Source: Diplodia intermedia
Lineage: Eukaryota; Ascomycota; Dothideomycetes; Botryosphaeriales; Botryosphaeriaceae
Direction: 5' to 3'
DNA: 64,000 nt
NCBI GenBank assembly: GCA_021495925.1
Contig: JAKEKT010000086.1
Location: 62,001-126,000, forward strand
This document shows, one piece after another, positions 22,434 through 33,035 of this stretch. Within the stretch, counting starts at the first letter, position 1. Every line of letters starts with the position of its first letter. A program made the position numbers and the translations under genes. A model generated the notes under the pieces. That model was given only the letters and a program-made list of their open reading frames with translations, was not told where the DNA came from and did not search any database.

Positions 22434-23015
22434 TCAACGACGCGTCTCCCGCCTCTCAATTTCCCTATCCACCTCCTCGGCCCTGTTCATCGCCATTGTG
22501 TACACTTCAATGTCCCCCTGGTCTATCGCCATGCGAACTTCCCACCAAGCCGTCTGTCCTCGCTCGTAGTCGCTCTGGTGGAGGAGGTTGAGCCGTTGTC
22601 CGGCAACCCGCACAATGCTGTCAAACATGCGCCACGCAGTGGCTTTGATGCGCCTCCTGCTTAGCTCCCAGCGGCCTTCGTAGTGTTTTTGGCGGTTGGC
22701 GATGCGCTCAATGTCAGCAAACAGGCAACGCCGACATTGCGGGCAGCGGTCTTGTAGCGTATGACCGCCCCTCTGTGTGAAGATCTCACCGATGAGGCAG
22801 TGTGAGTGGAATGTGTGGCCAGCGGAGCAGCAGAGAACCGTTTGATCATATCTGGTGCTCAAACACAGAGATCCTGTGGCGGTTGGTGGTGTATCTGCCG
22901 AGAGGCGGTCCAGGCATATGGCACAGTTTTCGCCCTGGTTGAAATGCTCCCAAACGGGCGATTCTGACTCCAGATACTGCGTGATGTTGCGGATTGCGCC
23001 GGTGTTAGGATCCAT
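22434..23015 (-). CDS. RING-type zinc finger protein (putative E3 ubiquitin ligase)
   Basis: 193 aa, single exon from MDPNTGAIRN. The RING spans about residues 30-95: NCAICLDRL, then after a long loop VLCCSAGHTFHSHCL and RCPQCRR, giving C-x2-C ... C-x-x-x-H-x2-H-x2-C ... C-x2-C ligands, i.e. RING-H2 type. RING domains bind two zinc ions and recruit an E2 enzyme. The remainder is helical and basic (RRRIKATAWRMFDSIVRVAG, TAWWEVRMAIDQGDIEVYTM) and may choose substrate. No membrane helix. Adjacent on the other strand lies a divergent gene at 23327; the 311-bp space is shared promoter. A second RING gene of different architecture is at 43445-44506. Confidence 0.75.
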   Translation of the reverse strand: MDPNTGAIRNITQYLESESPVWEHFNQGENCAICLDRLSADTPPTATGSLCLSTRYDQTVLCCSAGHTFHSHCLIGEIFTQRGGHTLQDRCPQCRRCLFADIERIANRQKHYEGRWELSRRRIKATAWRMFDSIVRVAGQRLNLLHQSDYERGQTAWWEVRMAIDQGDIEVYTMAMNRAEEVDREIERRETRR

Positions 23016-23326
23016 GACGCTTGTATCCGCACTGCCCGTTGGATACAGTATCCACTGATATTAGTTGTAGTGTAGGCGGAGGGTTATATGTTCCAGAAGT
23101 GGCTGGAAGCGCGTCGGGTTCGCTGAGAAGCGCCACGAGAGTTCTCCACCGCAGCGCCGCCTCTCCCACACAGCCTACCTGCGCGCGGCCGACCGCCCAC
23201 CGTACAGCCGGCCACGCCTACAAACGCCACCCTCCCCAGGCCGCCTCCGTCCTCCAGACACCACCTCCCCTCCACGGGCCAGCGACAACACCGCACCACG
23301 CGCCTCCACCACCCGCAACAACAACC
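23016..23326. promoter_or_regulatory. Shared divergent promoter
   Basis: 311 bp between oppositely oriented genes starting at 23015 and 23327; the plus-strand side is a C/CA-rich leader. No specific motif identified. Confidence 0.35.
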
Positions 23327-23896
23327 ATGCAGTTCGCCATCCCCCGCCCACAGGCGCCCACGCCCGCCGCGTCGAGCACGACGCTCCACTCGCGCTACCG
23401 CTCGTCGCCACACACATCCACGTCCTCACTCCCCCGCCAGGCCCAGCACCCGTCCACGTCCTCGCTCCCCCGCCAGACAGCGCCCACGTCCACGCCCCCA
23501 CCACCCCGCCAACCCGTGCCCCCCCGCGCCGCCCACCGCATCAACAACTCCTCCTCAACACAACGCGCGCGGCCACTCTCGACGTTCCCGCAGCTGCTGC
23601 GCTCGCAACCCGGCGCCATCACTGCTTCGATCCCGCTGCGCATGCGGGCCAAGACGAAGCTGAAGCGGATCGCGTACAAGGTCAAGAAGTTCGTCGTGGG
23701 CGACCGGGCGCGCGCGCCGCGCCCCGAGGAGGCGCAGTGCGCGTGCTGGCACTACCCGCCCGAGGGCTGGCGGTACTGCCGGTACGATGAGCATGTCGCC
23801 GACGGCATTGCTGGGGTCGCTGGGAGGGGCGCGGCGTTGGCGAGGGGGGCGGCTGCGGCTGCTGCTGCTGCTGCTGCTGCTGCGGGACGTCGTTGA
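23327..23896 (+). CDS. Low-complexity basic protein with poly-Ala tail
   Basis: 189 aa from MQFAIPRPQA; the leader CAACAACAACCATG is a good start context. Residues 1-90 are Ser/Thr/Pro-rich with a duplicated HTSTSSLPRQ/HPSTSSLPRQ motif. Residues 100-150 are basic and more ordered (MRAKTKLKRIAYKVKKFVVG) followed by a Cys/Trp/Tyr segment (QCACWHYPPEGWRYCRYDEH), which looks like the only folded part. The C-terminus is a run of Ala encoded by GCTGCTG repeats at 23850-23882, prone to length change. Not recognised as a family. Location might be nuclear given the basic stretch, which is inference. Confidence 0.5.
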   Translation: MQFAIPRPQAPTPAASSTTLHSRYRSSPHTSTSSLPRQAQHPSTSSLPRQTAPTSTPPPPRQPVPPRAAHRINNSSSTQRARPLSTFPQLLRSQPGAITASIPLRMRAKTKLKRIAYKVKKFVVGDRARAPRPEEAQCACWHYPPEGWRYCRYDEHVADGIAGVAGRGAALARGAAAAAAAAAAAAGRR

Positions 23897-25988
23897 GGGC
23901 CTGGGCGGGCGGGAGTGAGAGAGGTATGTCGTGCTCTACTTGATGGGGGGCGATGTGTGCTGATACTGTGATGTTTTGCAGCAACGACTCCGGGGTTGAG
24001 CACGAGTTCTGTCGATGTGGTCCGTGGCAATGACGGCGGCAGATGGGGGTTTCTTTGTGCAGGGGAGATGCTGTTTGCTGCGGCCTGGACTGCTTGCTGG
24101 GAGATATGAGCTGAACAAAGGACGGGGTACCGGCGGTTTTCTTTGTCTTCATCAAAGCCGATTGCACAATGACGGATTGCAGGCGTGCGAGATCTTCGTC
24201 CAATGGCTGTACTTTCTAGCGGTTCCTGGTTGCAAATTTGCGTTTCGGACGGTACTTCTGCTGCATGCACTCTGTTTGAGTGCCAACATAAAACAACTTT
24301 CGCTATGAAGTCCGGAATGCGATTTCAACGTTCGCGATGGTCGGTCTTGAGATTGATGGTGTTGGGTGCACGGTGCGACGTCTGAGTCGAAAGAGCGGGG
24401 AACACTGGAACGCGAAGCGAGAGAATTCCCCGCTCAGGCAGTTCGATCAACGCCAATGCAGTAGTGCAACAACGGCGCAAACGTTAATTCGACTGCTGAA
24501 ACTCGTGAGCGTGTCGCGCATGTAGCAAATGCAACAAATCATAATTGGAAAATCATCTGCAGGAGTTGTTGATATGGAGGCAGATTCCGAGCATTAGTCC
24601 AAATGAAGACCTGTGAGATACCGCAGTCCTTAGCGGTGTTGCAAGCGCTGTTATTGCAATGAACATAACAAGCAAAAGGCAGACTGGTCCTTTGGCGGTC
24701 ATTTGGAATTTTGATGCACTTTGCATAAAATATGTTCATTGCAGGATTGGAGCACCTTCATTAGGAAATAGGTTGATTGATCTGTTCCCGTTGTTTTCAT
24801 TATACCCCGGCATGATCCAGACGTCTTTATTGTTCATCTGCTTCTTTGACAGCCATCTCAAAGCGTGCGTGATGAGACAATCACTATGCAATTGTATCTT
24901 CATTAACATCAGCGCCATCTAATGCTTGACGACTTTCTTGCCTATCGTGTCTTTTGTGCTGTGCTCTTGCGATGCCTGTTATGTCGCTCTCATTGTGCTT
25001 TACGTTCTCCTTTTCGGGCCCGTTCACGGGTTTTCAGCCCTGCTCTATTGCCTCGGCTTCAGAAAACATAGCAACTAAACCAGATGGGATTTTCTCCTTC
25101 TTGCTCTCCGTCTGACATTCCCCCTGATTTCCTTCTTCTGTAGCCCAGCGGTTATGCCCTATCCCCCAACGCTAAACGGCCGTCCCTTTTCCCTCTCCGC
25201 CACCACCACCACATCTGCAGTGCCATCCCCACGCGTATAGGCCGTTTCAGCGGCTCATCTGGGTATGACATTTTTCTGCAAGATAGCCGGATCAGTCGGG
25301 ACTGTGGACAACATGTGGGTATCGCGGGGCCAGCGTAGGATGCGAGCGAGGGGGGCCGTCGGTGGAGATGTCTCTGATGGTTCTGCCCGCCGTCAAGCTG
25401 TTCGCCTCGGCGGCAGCAGAAGGGATGATCCCGTGGTTTGGCCAGACATGTGTACGGAGGGCAGCGGCAATGGGTTCGTATACGGAGACGACGTGAGTAG
25501 GGAGTGGGCGCCGAAAGGTGCGAGGCCGAGTGAATGGCGTCATATCTGGGAGAAGCGGTGGGGCTCTGGCATTGTCAGCAGTAGAAGGGGAAGAGAAGGA
25601 GCCTAGGCTGTTGTTGTTGATGGTGCTGGCGCAGGGGCTCGAGTGCGCTGCTCGGTATGTGTTGATGGGTGACGTCGGCCGCAGCCCGGCTCCAGCCCAA
25701 CGAGCTGCGCTGAGCCGATCTGCAACACTGCGCCGTCTGAGAACAACACCGTTCCACCTGCTAACACACGCCCATGGCCCGCGTCCACCGGCTGGAGAAA
25801 TCCCGGCAACAGCGCTTAGACCTTTCCTTCACAATGCCCGGCTGCCATATCCTCCCCCCCACCGCGGCCTCTCCTCCACCAACCCACACCAACCTCGTCG
25901 CGCCTCTCCAAGCCCGACAACCCTACCCAAGCACGGCAGAAAAGCCTCCACCCCACACACAAAAACCACCACCTCAACGACTCCCACC
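23897..25988. other. Intergenic, about 2.1 kb
   Basis: 24500-25000 is AT-rich with only short frames. 25140-25260 is C/T-rich. The last 120 bp are a C/CA-rich leader for the gene at 25989. I recognise no gene. Confidence 0.4.
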
Positions 25989-26362
25989 ATGAACGCCTGC
26001 GAACCCTACCAGCAATACTACGAGCACCTGCTCGCGCGCTGCCGTCGTACGTCCCGTCCCGTCCCCCACGCCGCCCTCCGACCCCCCACTAACCAGCACC
26101 CCACCCCCCAGAGCTCGCCGAGCACCTCTGGCCCAGCCGGGCGTGCTTCCCGCGCATCGTCCCGTCGGGGCCTGCCGCGGCGCGCGTCTACACGGCGGTC
26201 CTCTTCGTCTACGGGCGCGGCCGGCCCTTCTCGGCCGAGGGCTCCGCGGCCGCCAGCCCGCTGGACGCCCTGCTCGACCTGCGCCGCCGGCTGAACCTGG
26301 CCGTCGCCGAGCTGCGGCGCAACCCGGACGTCAACCGCATCGATGTTGTTAGGAGGGGATAG
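25989..26362 (+). CDS. Small two-exon orphan, family with 32134 and 33036
   Basis: join(25989..26046, 26112..26362), 102 aa. Exon 1 is 58 nt, the intron 65 nt (GTACGT, CACTAAC, CCCAG), phase 1. The protein reads MNACEPYQQYYEHLLARC, then across the junction QLAEHLWPSRACFPRIVPSG, then ARVYTAVLFVYGRGRPFS and ALLDLRRRLNLAVAELRR. The gene at 32134 has an identical exon-1 length and intron phase and the same order of helix, L-W-P, short strand, F-G strand and C-terminal helix; I therefore treat them as paralogues. No signal peptide. The function is unknown. Confidence 0.55.
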
Positions 26363-27179
26363 GTGTGGCCGGGATTTACAAGTGAATGTTCGATCGGCGA
26401 CATGCATGGGCGGATGGATGGCTTCTTCCGGGCTTGTTGGACGATAATGGGGTTTCTTTGGGATCGGCGGCGCTGGAGGGACGGGTGGGTGGGGTGATGG
26501 TGATATGAGCTACTGTCCTCCATTGCGAACGCTTGCGGCATAGGTCCGCGTGGTTCATAAATGCAAACTGCTCGAAACCAGCTACCTTTCCGTGCATGTG
26601 TCTGCTTCGGGTGTCTTCCTTCTCCCGCGTCTTGTAACAGGCTCTCCTGGCCTTCTTCCACCCCAGCCAGATTGACACTGCTGTCTGCTGGCTAGATATC
26701 GAGGCTGCGGACGTTCCATATATACTTAGTCTGTGTGTTACCGCCTTGCGTAGCTCCAAGTACATATGATGTAGCTCAAACTGCGAACGACCGTGAGAAA
26801 CCATGCTTTGAGCACTTGTTCGGAGGGAGTAGCAACACTCTGAAAACCATTTGAGGCTTTCATCCGAGCTAGAACATTGAAACGACGTGATATACTCCGT
26901 ATTGCATCTCATGCTTCAGGAGGCCATTCTGAACATCCTATTTCTCTGATGTGAAGCATCATTACGTGGCCGACACCCATGGATCATAATCTTCCTGCTC
27001 GTAGAAAACGCTTATGAGTACTTTGAAATGCGGAGGAGCGATGCTTGCCATGAATATAAGGTGACGAGTCGCATGGGAGATATTTTCTCCATGCCTCTTA
27101 AGACACCTTGAGCACGAGCGTACACACGATACTAGGTGGCTACGGATACTTCCAGCGTCAAGTGCTAAGATCGTTACAC
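26363..27179. other. Intergenic
   Basis: Minus-strand frames at 26376-26912 and 26209-26661 exist but have no domain and overlap the preceding gene. Nothing further seen. Confidence 0.4.
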
Positions 27180-27760
27180 ATTAAATAATAGTAGCATCGG
27201 TAGCAACAGTAGAAGCAACGGTGTCATCGTTGGCAACGGGAACGGGGAAGATGACGACGTAGGATGTGAACAAAAACTAGGACAGCTATACAAGTTGTAC
27301 AACGCATTCCAGTTACAAAGAAATAAAAACGAGGTCTATCTCTATTAGGTAAAAAGCATAGCCGACTGCACTTAATATAGAAGTCGATAATCTCTCTTAT
27401 ATTCTAACACACCCCCTTACCTTTAACGAAGAATAAGGCGAAGATGAACATCTATACCCTCTTCTCTATCGTGGTGAATTCTTTATAGATTAAGCATTTC
27501 TCGCTTGCTAAGGTTCGAACACACGACCTAACTAATGGCACTTAACCGATTCGATGGTACTCTAGCCGATTTTTTGGCTATTTTTAGCCGATTTGCCGTA
27601 TTAGTGAGGTGGGAGGCTAAGGGGGCTACTATTACACTAATTAGCGCGCCTAGGCTTATAACTATTAGGCAAAAAGTACAGCCGACTGCACTTAATGTAG
27701 AAGTCGGTAACCTCCCTTATATTCCAATAGTCTCGAAACTACGAACAACGACGACATGTA
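27180..27760. repeat. AT-rich repeat relic with RIP-like divergence and a tRNA-like B-box
   Basis: A segment of about 65 bp at 27343-27407 recurs at 27661-27725 (core GCCGACTGCACTTAAT, then TAGAAGTCG). All differences I can see between the copies are transitions (C/T or G/A), as expected from repeat-induced point mutation. Between the copies is a GGTTCGAACACACGACCT stretch at about 27504-27522, which contains a tRNA B-box-like GGTTCGAAC; on the minus strand it looks like the T-arm of a tRNA-derived element. The block has lower GC than its surroundings. It could be two LTR fragments or a decayed tRNA-derived SINE. Confidence 0.5.
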
Positions 27761-28504
27761 ATTTTGAGTAGCATGACAAGCTCTACCATTATAATCTACA
27801 TGTATCATTGCTGGGTCAAAGTCCGTTATTCTGTGCCGTAATAATGTCAACGGCGTCTCCTTAAAGCGCCCCAAAGCCGACATTTGCATGGATCATGGAA
27901 CGCTATTACGCCTTGTGACATGCAGCCGATGATGTTTACGTCGAGGAGTTTGAAAACCGGCGTGTAGTTGTTGACCAGGCAAGGTGCTCCGGCATTACTC
28001 TCCGTGGTCAGCGTAGGTATTCCCAGGTTCGGCCGTTCTCTGCTTGCTCGTATCCTCGGTCCCAATTCCGCGTAGAGTCGCAGATCCATTTCCCTGCTAC
28101 CCTTTCATGGTCACTCGCTGCTGCTGGAAGTCTACAGGAAGCCTCGTTGGTTGCGTAGTTCATAGCTTGCAAGTGAATGAACAGGCCAGGGGTGGCAGCA
28201 TGAACTCACTCAGAGAAATCCGCGACGTCAGGGCTACTGGCGATGATAATTATGTTAGTCCGCAAAATCTCTTTGAGAAGCAGGTAACATCAACACTGCT
28301 AGCCGAAGCGCGTACGGTCATCTTCTGCAAAGAGCGCAAGGCACAGCACCACGTGCTAATCCACGGCTGCGATGTATGTGGGAGCAGATTTCAGAATGGG
28401 TATACTCATTCAGCCGCTCAGAAGCGGGGGTGGCTCATGATGCATGCCACAAAGTCGGCATTATCAACCGCAACCATACCCAAACAAGGCAAACTTTCCC
28501 ATAG
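27761..28504. other. Intergenic
   Basis: A plus-strand frame at 28044-28628 (194 codons) has no domain and overlaps the better-supported miniprotein on the other strand. Not annotated. Confidence 0.35.
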
Positions 28505-28669
28505 CTACCGTGAAAACCACCTGCGGAACTTCCGCCAGCCGCCGCCCTCCATTACCCGTTCTCGGCAGCGCATGCATGGACGATGGGCGCAGAGTTTGCC
28601 GCTCCTTCGACCTTCGCAGACAGACTGAGAACTCGGGTTTCGATGTCCGCACTTGCAACACTTCCACAT
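28505..28669 (-). CDS. Cys-rich miniprotein, zinc-ribbon-like
   Basis: 54 aa from MWKCCKCGHRNPSSQSVCEG, continuing LCAHRPCMRC. The spacing W-x-C-C-x-C ... C ... C-x-H-x2-C-x2-C is the pattern of a small fungal zinc-ribbon found as an isolated motif in many short ascomycete proteins. The end is basic (GGGWRKFRRWFSR). Frame is open upstream to 28795, so it might be the last exon of a longer gene; the ATG before W-K-C-C is the one I prefer because it starts exactly at the motif. A related ligand pattern occurs in the protein encoded at 52300-53294. Likely structural role of zinc; function unknown. Confidence 0.5.
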   Translation of the reverse strand: MWKCCKCGHRNPSSQSVCEGRRSGKLCAHRPCMRCRERVMEGGGWRKFRRWFSR

Positions 28670-30810
28670 GTTTGCTTGATGTAGTGTAGTTCCGGTTTGA
28701 GTTGTTGGTGGCTTGGAAAGGAATTTGGCTGGGTCTCTCGATGGACAGGCCTGTGGACATTTGTGGTTATGGTTAGGATCGTGGGATTCGAGCAAGGAGT
28801 AGGAGTTAAATACCGGGGATGTCTATCTCACAGGTGGCAATATTGACACAGCTGTGCGGTGGCGGCGGGAAATCGTAGGCAGTGGGGCTGCTGGCCTCGC
28901 TGGCGTTGAACGTGCAATCCTTGGCGGAAGAATTAGTGTTAGCAATGTTGGCGGTTGATCTGTTGGCAACGGCTGTCGCGTAGGCTTGGGAACCGCCGAA
29001 GTACCTTCGTATATAAGCGGGGAGACAGCATTGGTAAGACAAAGGAATGATACACGAGGCAGAAGTTACGTGCTGGCGGACAGGTCTGCAAGGGAAATAC
29101 CGAGAACGACGGTCCGACTATTGGAGAAGCAGCTAGGGAAGATGTCCACGTTCCAGGAAGTTAGCGGAAATAACTCTCTCGAAGGCATGATGACAGGTAC
29201 CTTTGAGCTCGCGACTAAGTCCTGAGGGGCCACCTGTGCAAGCTCAAACTTCATCCTCTCCTGTTTTGTACGCCTGCTATGAGGAATACGACCCTGGCTC
29301 TTCTGTGTGTTGCCGCGAGAATTACTTACGTTCCACACAAGCGCGGAGCATCGCAACGCGACAAGAGCTTCGAAGCCATGTAAGAGTGCCGATACTTCGT
29401 CCGGCTGCATCCTAGAACCGGAACCCGCACATCACCATATGCTAGCGCCGAACGCTTGTGTTCCGTGTTCCTTGTGCTTCCGTCATGTCATAAGCAGTCC
29501 CTATAGCACAAAAGATGGCTAGCGTGAGGCGGGAGTTCAAGTTGGTGTTATCTCATCATTGTGAAGAGGAGCATTAAGGTGTTTGCACGAGAGCTCGGAG
29601 TGCCGCTGAAATGGCAAGGTCTGGTTCAAAGTTGCGATTTGTGTGCGGGAGAAAAGGCTCGCGGGGCCTGACCTGGTTCGTTCTTGCGGTTTACGTGCGG
29701 TAGAGAAACGTCGAGAGGGCTGGTCCCAATCTGCACGAGATTAGCTTGGTCCAAATCGGCGGTCTGTGTATGGAAGGGAGGATCGGGAAGCCTGAAGCCT
29801 CGCAGCATCTGCTGTCGCAGACATGCTCTCCGGATTGTCCACGGTGATGCGCTGTTCCCTCGTCCAGGATATCTGTCAAGAGGATGTTAGAAAGGAGGAA
29901 GTCGACGAGTAGGAAGAGACACCTTCCCGACACACATAAGCGGGCGCATGGAGGAAGCGCCACCATCCCCCAGCGGCGAGTCGCGCAGCAGAGACGTGGA
30001 CTGCGCCAATTCCGGGAAAGGCATCGTCCAGAAAGCCCCTACCTCCTTCAAGACCCTTATGCCGTCTGGTTACCGGGTATCTGTAGTGTGGCATCGTGCG
30101 CGTGTTGCTCCTCGGCGGCAGCGTCAACGACTTAAGGTTATCGGGTGGCAGGGCGTTGGCGATAGCTGGGCATCGGCGTCGCGGGAAGAGGAGCGTATGG
30201 CGGGCTTTGCAGTCGATTGGAAAGGGTGGAGCGAGGGAGTTTGAAGTAGTCATCTGCGTGGCAAGCGGAGGCGGATGTGGCGATCATGAAAGGCGCGGCG
30301 GGCGCAGCGTTGGCCAGCAGGAGATGCGGTTCCTTGTCACATGGACATGAGCCACCAGTTGGGGCATGGAGGTAAGCGCGCATCATAGCTTCCAGCGCAG
30401 CTACCCTGTCAGCGTTCCAAAGCGTAGCGGCTGCGGACGTGTTCTGACAGCTAACAAGACCCTGGATTTTTGTGAGCATTGAAACGGCTGTAGAAAATGA
30501 ATCGCCGCCAAGTGTAGGATATGGGCCTTTGGGAGTGCTTTTTGTGATCCCTCATGCGCCACTTCTATTTCCTCTTTCGAATGCAACGCTGGATCGTAGC
30601 CTGGCCGACGATGGCACACTGCTGGCAATGGATGGTGGCTGGTGTGGCGACCGTTGCCGCGCGGGCCTAGTCGCGCACCTACGAAGCCGCCGATACATCT
30701 CGTTCGCCTACTTCGGTTCCCCTCTGCTTTCGGAAAGAGAAGGCTGAACTGCATTGCGCTGCGCTCCTCGCACTTCTCCACCTATCGCTGAGCTTCCCAT
30801 GCACAGGCGC
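28670..30810. other. Intergenic, about 2.1 kb, fragments only
   Basis: Minus-strand frames at 28806-29042, 29066-29410 and 29876-30253 could be exons of a decayed gene; the first has several N-x-S/T sequons and Cys residues, but I could not join them convincingly. A three-copy degenerate repeat at 29618-29805 is listed separately. Confidence 0.35.
29618..29805. repeat. Degenerate tandem repeat, about 62 bp x 3
   Basis: Three consecutive stretches share the skeleton TGGTYCAAA..GCG, then GTGTGCGGGAG or a variant, then TCG..GGG..CTG: they begin near 29618, 29680 and 29740. Divergence is about a third of positions, so this is old. Confidence 0.4.
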
Positions 30811-31514
30811 TCGAGGAAGAGCTTAATGTTCGCGCGGAGCACACTCGTCCCGGATTTCTGAAGGCTTCCCCAACTCTCATTAGCCCCGCATTGTCTTGGG
30901 TTCCAATTACCTTTTTCGCGGAGTGTCTCATCCTTCCCAGCAATGTTGCTGCGGAAGATCTTTTCGGTACGGAAGGCAAGGAGTTCGATGAGCCGACAGA
31001 GCTGGTCACAGTCATCTTGCAGACGGGTGGGGGCGAGACCACTGAGCGTACCTCCCTGATGTCGGTGTAGATGCTGTCCATGGTGCGGTTACCGGGAGAC
31101 GACCTGCTGGCTGACCTCGAGTTGCCCAGGCGAATCTCACGAACGTGGTACGTACTAGTCAACTACAAGGTAGATCTGAAAATCCGCACGCCCGGCATCA
31201 TCATGCGCGATAGCGACACCGACCCGCGCCGCCTCTACTATCCGCTCATCATCGAAGTTAGCGACGCTAGCAAGTAGACCGACGACGCCGCCTTCGTGCG
31301 CGACTATCTGCTCGGCTATGACGATCGCCCCACCCTCTTCCTCTCCATCACGCTGTGGCTCGAGGTCGACGGTGGAGCGCAGTCTGTACCTGCTATGCCG
31401 CGTGAGTCAAGCGAATGGCAGCATCAAGTCCATGGGTGGTACCTGGGCTATGAGGAATCCAGTGCACCTACGTCTTCATCAAGGCTCGTAGCAACCGTAA
31501 GAAGAGCTGCTTGA
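30811..31514 (+). pseudogene. Relic of a PD-(D/E)XK-like family gene
   Basis: One continuous plus-strand frame is interrupted by TAG at 31068-31070 and TAG at 31275-31277. Between and after the stops it reads RDSDTDPRRLYYPLIIEVS followed by DASK, stop, then DAAFVRDYLLGYDDRPTLFL and SITLWLEVDGG. The Y-P-L-I-I-E-V-S block is the family's second core strand with catalytic E-V, better preserved than in the array at 4-15 kb, and the following helix ending in a DYLLGYDDR turn matches the region after it. Both stops could arise from CAG to TAG. It has lost coding capacity unless the stops are read through. Confidence 0.5.
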
Positions 31515-32133
31515 TTGGCATCTTCAAGACTCCGCCAATATAAGGGAACCGGGGTATGCGCAGCAATCGTGGTCTCTGGCTCTCTATCACGTAAGAGGTG
31601 TTGTGAAGAGAGATATTGCTCGCTTTTCTGTCTCCTTCTCAGCCTTTCTGCTTGTCTACTTGTGTCTCAAGCCTCACTCCGCTGTGGTGCCAAGCATCCA
31701 CTTCTCATGAGTCGGTGTGCGGGCAGTGGACCAAATGCGCAGGGAATTCCCTAAAAGGCGGCCCTGCCCAGGCTGCTCTCAGGTGAAGGGAGGCTGGATC
31801 GTGTCGTACGCTCGTGCGCAGAAGCTAGAAGCCGCATTAGCAAGATGGGACGGCTCGAGATGGCCAGCGCGAAATCCGTGAGCAAGGCGTAAGGCGTTTC
31901 GCCGGTCGGCGCAGGCAAGCGCGCCATTTTGCAGACAGCGCCGACTCTCGACAGGGAACAATGATACCCAGCGAGCGGTGCGCTGAGCAGGGCCGATGTC
32001 TGAGTTTGTGGTGGTTTCGACGGGCTTCGCCGGCAACAGCATCTGCGCCGGCCAGTGGCTCCACTCTTCATCACCCACCACGCACCATCCACCTCCCAAA
32101 AGTGCCCGGCACCAGCCACAGAAGACAACCAGA
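31515..32133. other. Intergenic
   Basis: No gene recognised; the last 100 bp form the leader of the gene at 32134. Confidence 0.4.
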
Positions 32134-32623
32134 ATGCCGTACATGGAGACAAGCCCCGACCGCCTGCGCGAGCTCAGGCAAGAGATCATCAGTACGTCAC
32201 AACGCCATTTCTGTCCCTCTCACTTAGCGCCAGCTAACAACAGCCACTCAAGATTTCGCCTTCAGACTCTGGCCCGACGCAACTTTCATCCGTGTCCGTT
32301 ATCACTCCCGCGACAACGAACGCTGGTGCTCTCTCGCTGTTGCATTCGACGGTCATGCCCGTCAAAATTTCGTGTGGTCGGCGCCTTCGGTTCATCTGTC
32401 ACACAGGTACGGCCTGAACGCCTACGAACACCTCTTCATTGGCTTGTGTGAGGCCGTCCTGAGCGTGACAGATGGCTTGGAGCACAATTACGAAAGTGCA
32501 CTCCGGGTGCGTTATGTGGCTGCTCTGCCGCCGGACAGTGAGCCGGACGACGACGTGAGCGAGGACAACGACGAGACTGTGGTCAATGGTGAGGCCAATG
32601 GCAACACTGCCGACGAGGACTAA
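32134..32623 (+). CDS. Small two-exon orphan, family with 25989 and 33036
   Basis: join(32134..32191, 32253..32623), 142 aa. Exon 1 is 58 nt (MPYMETSPDRLRELRQEII); the 61-nt intron has GTACGT, CAGCTAAC and CTCAAG and is phase 1. Exon 2 reads FAFRLWPDATFIRVRYHSRD, then RWCSLAVAFDGHA, FVWSAPSVHLSHRYGLNAYE and a C-terminal acidic tail (PDSEPDDDVSEDNDE). The L-W-P-x2-x-F and xLAVAFDG blocks parallel the paralogue at 25989, and the third copy follows 410 bp downstream in the same orientation. No signal peptide or membrane segment. Function unknown. Confidence 0.6.
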
Positions 32624-33035
32624 GTGCATGGTGAGTGTCGCCATATCAGAGACACGAACTCTGAAGCTGACCTGGGTGGCATTACCTAGGTGCGCCCACG
32701 ACAGTAGCTGGCAGACACATGATTGCTGAGAGTGAGGGAACACAGAAAAGGAACGAACAGGCATGGCATCGCACAGCTCACCAAAGGTAGAAGAAAGTTG
32801 ATTGGCTCTGCTCGCTCACTTCCCTTGCTATTGCCTCCTTGGGTGACTGCCACTGCGTCATCGTGAGCGGCGCGCTGGAGCCTGGCACTACCCTCCCTCT
32901 ACGCTTCCAGAGGCAGGTACGCCATCGCCTACTTCCTCCCAGCCTCCCACGCCCAGACGCCCACTTCCACGACACAACTTCATCTCTCCATCCCACGACA
33001 ATCCACCAGCGTGAAACATCCGGCTACATCTCGAC

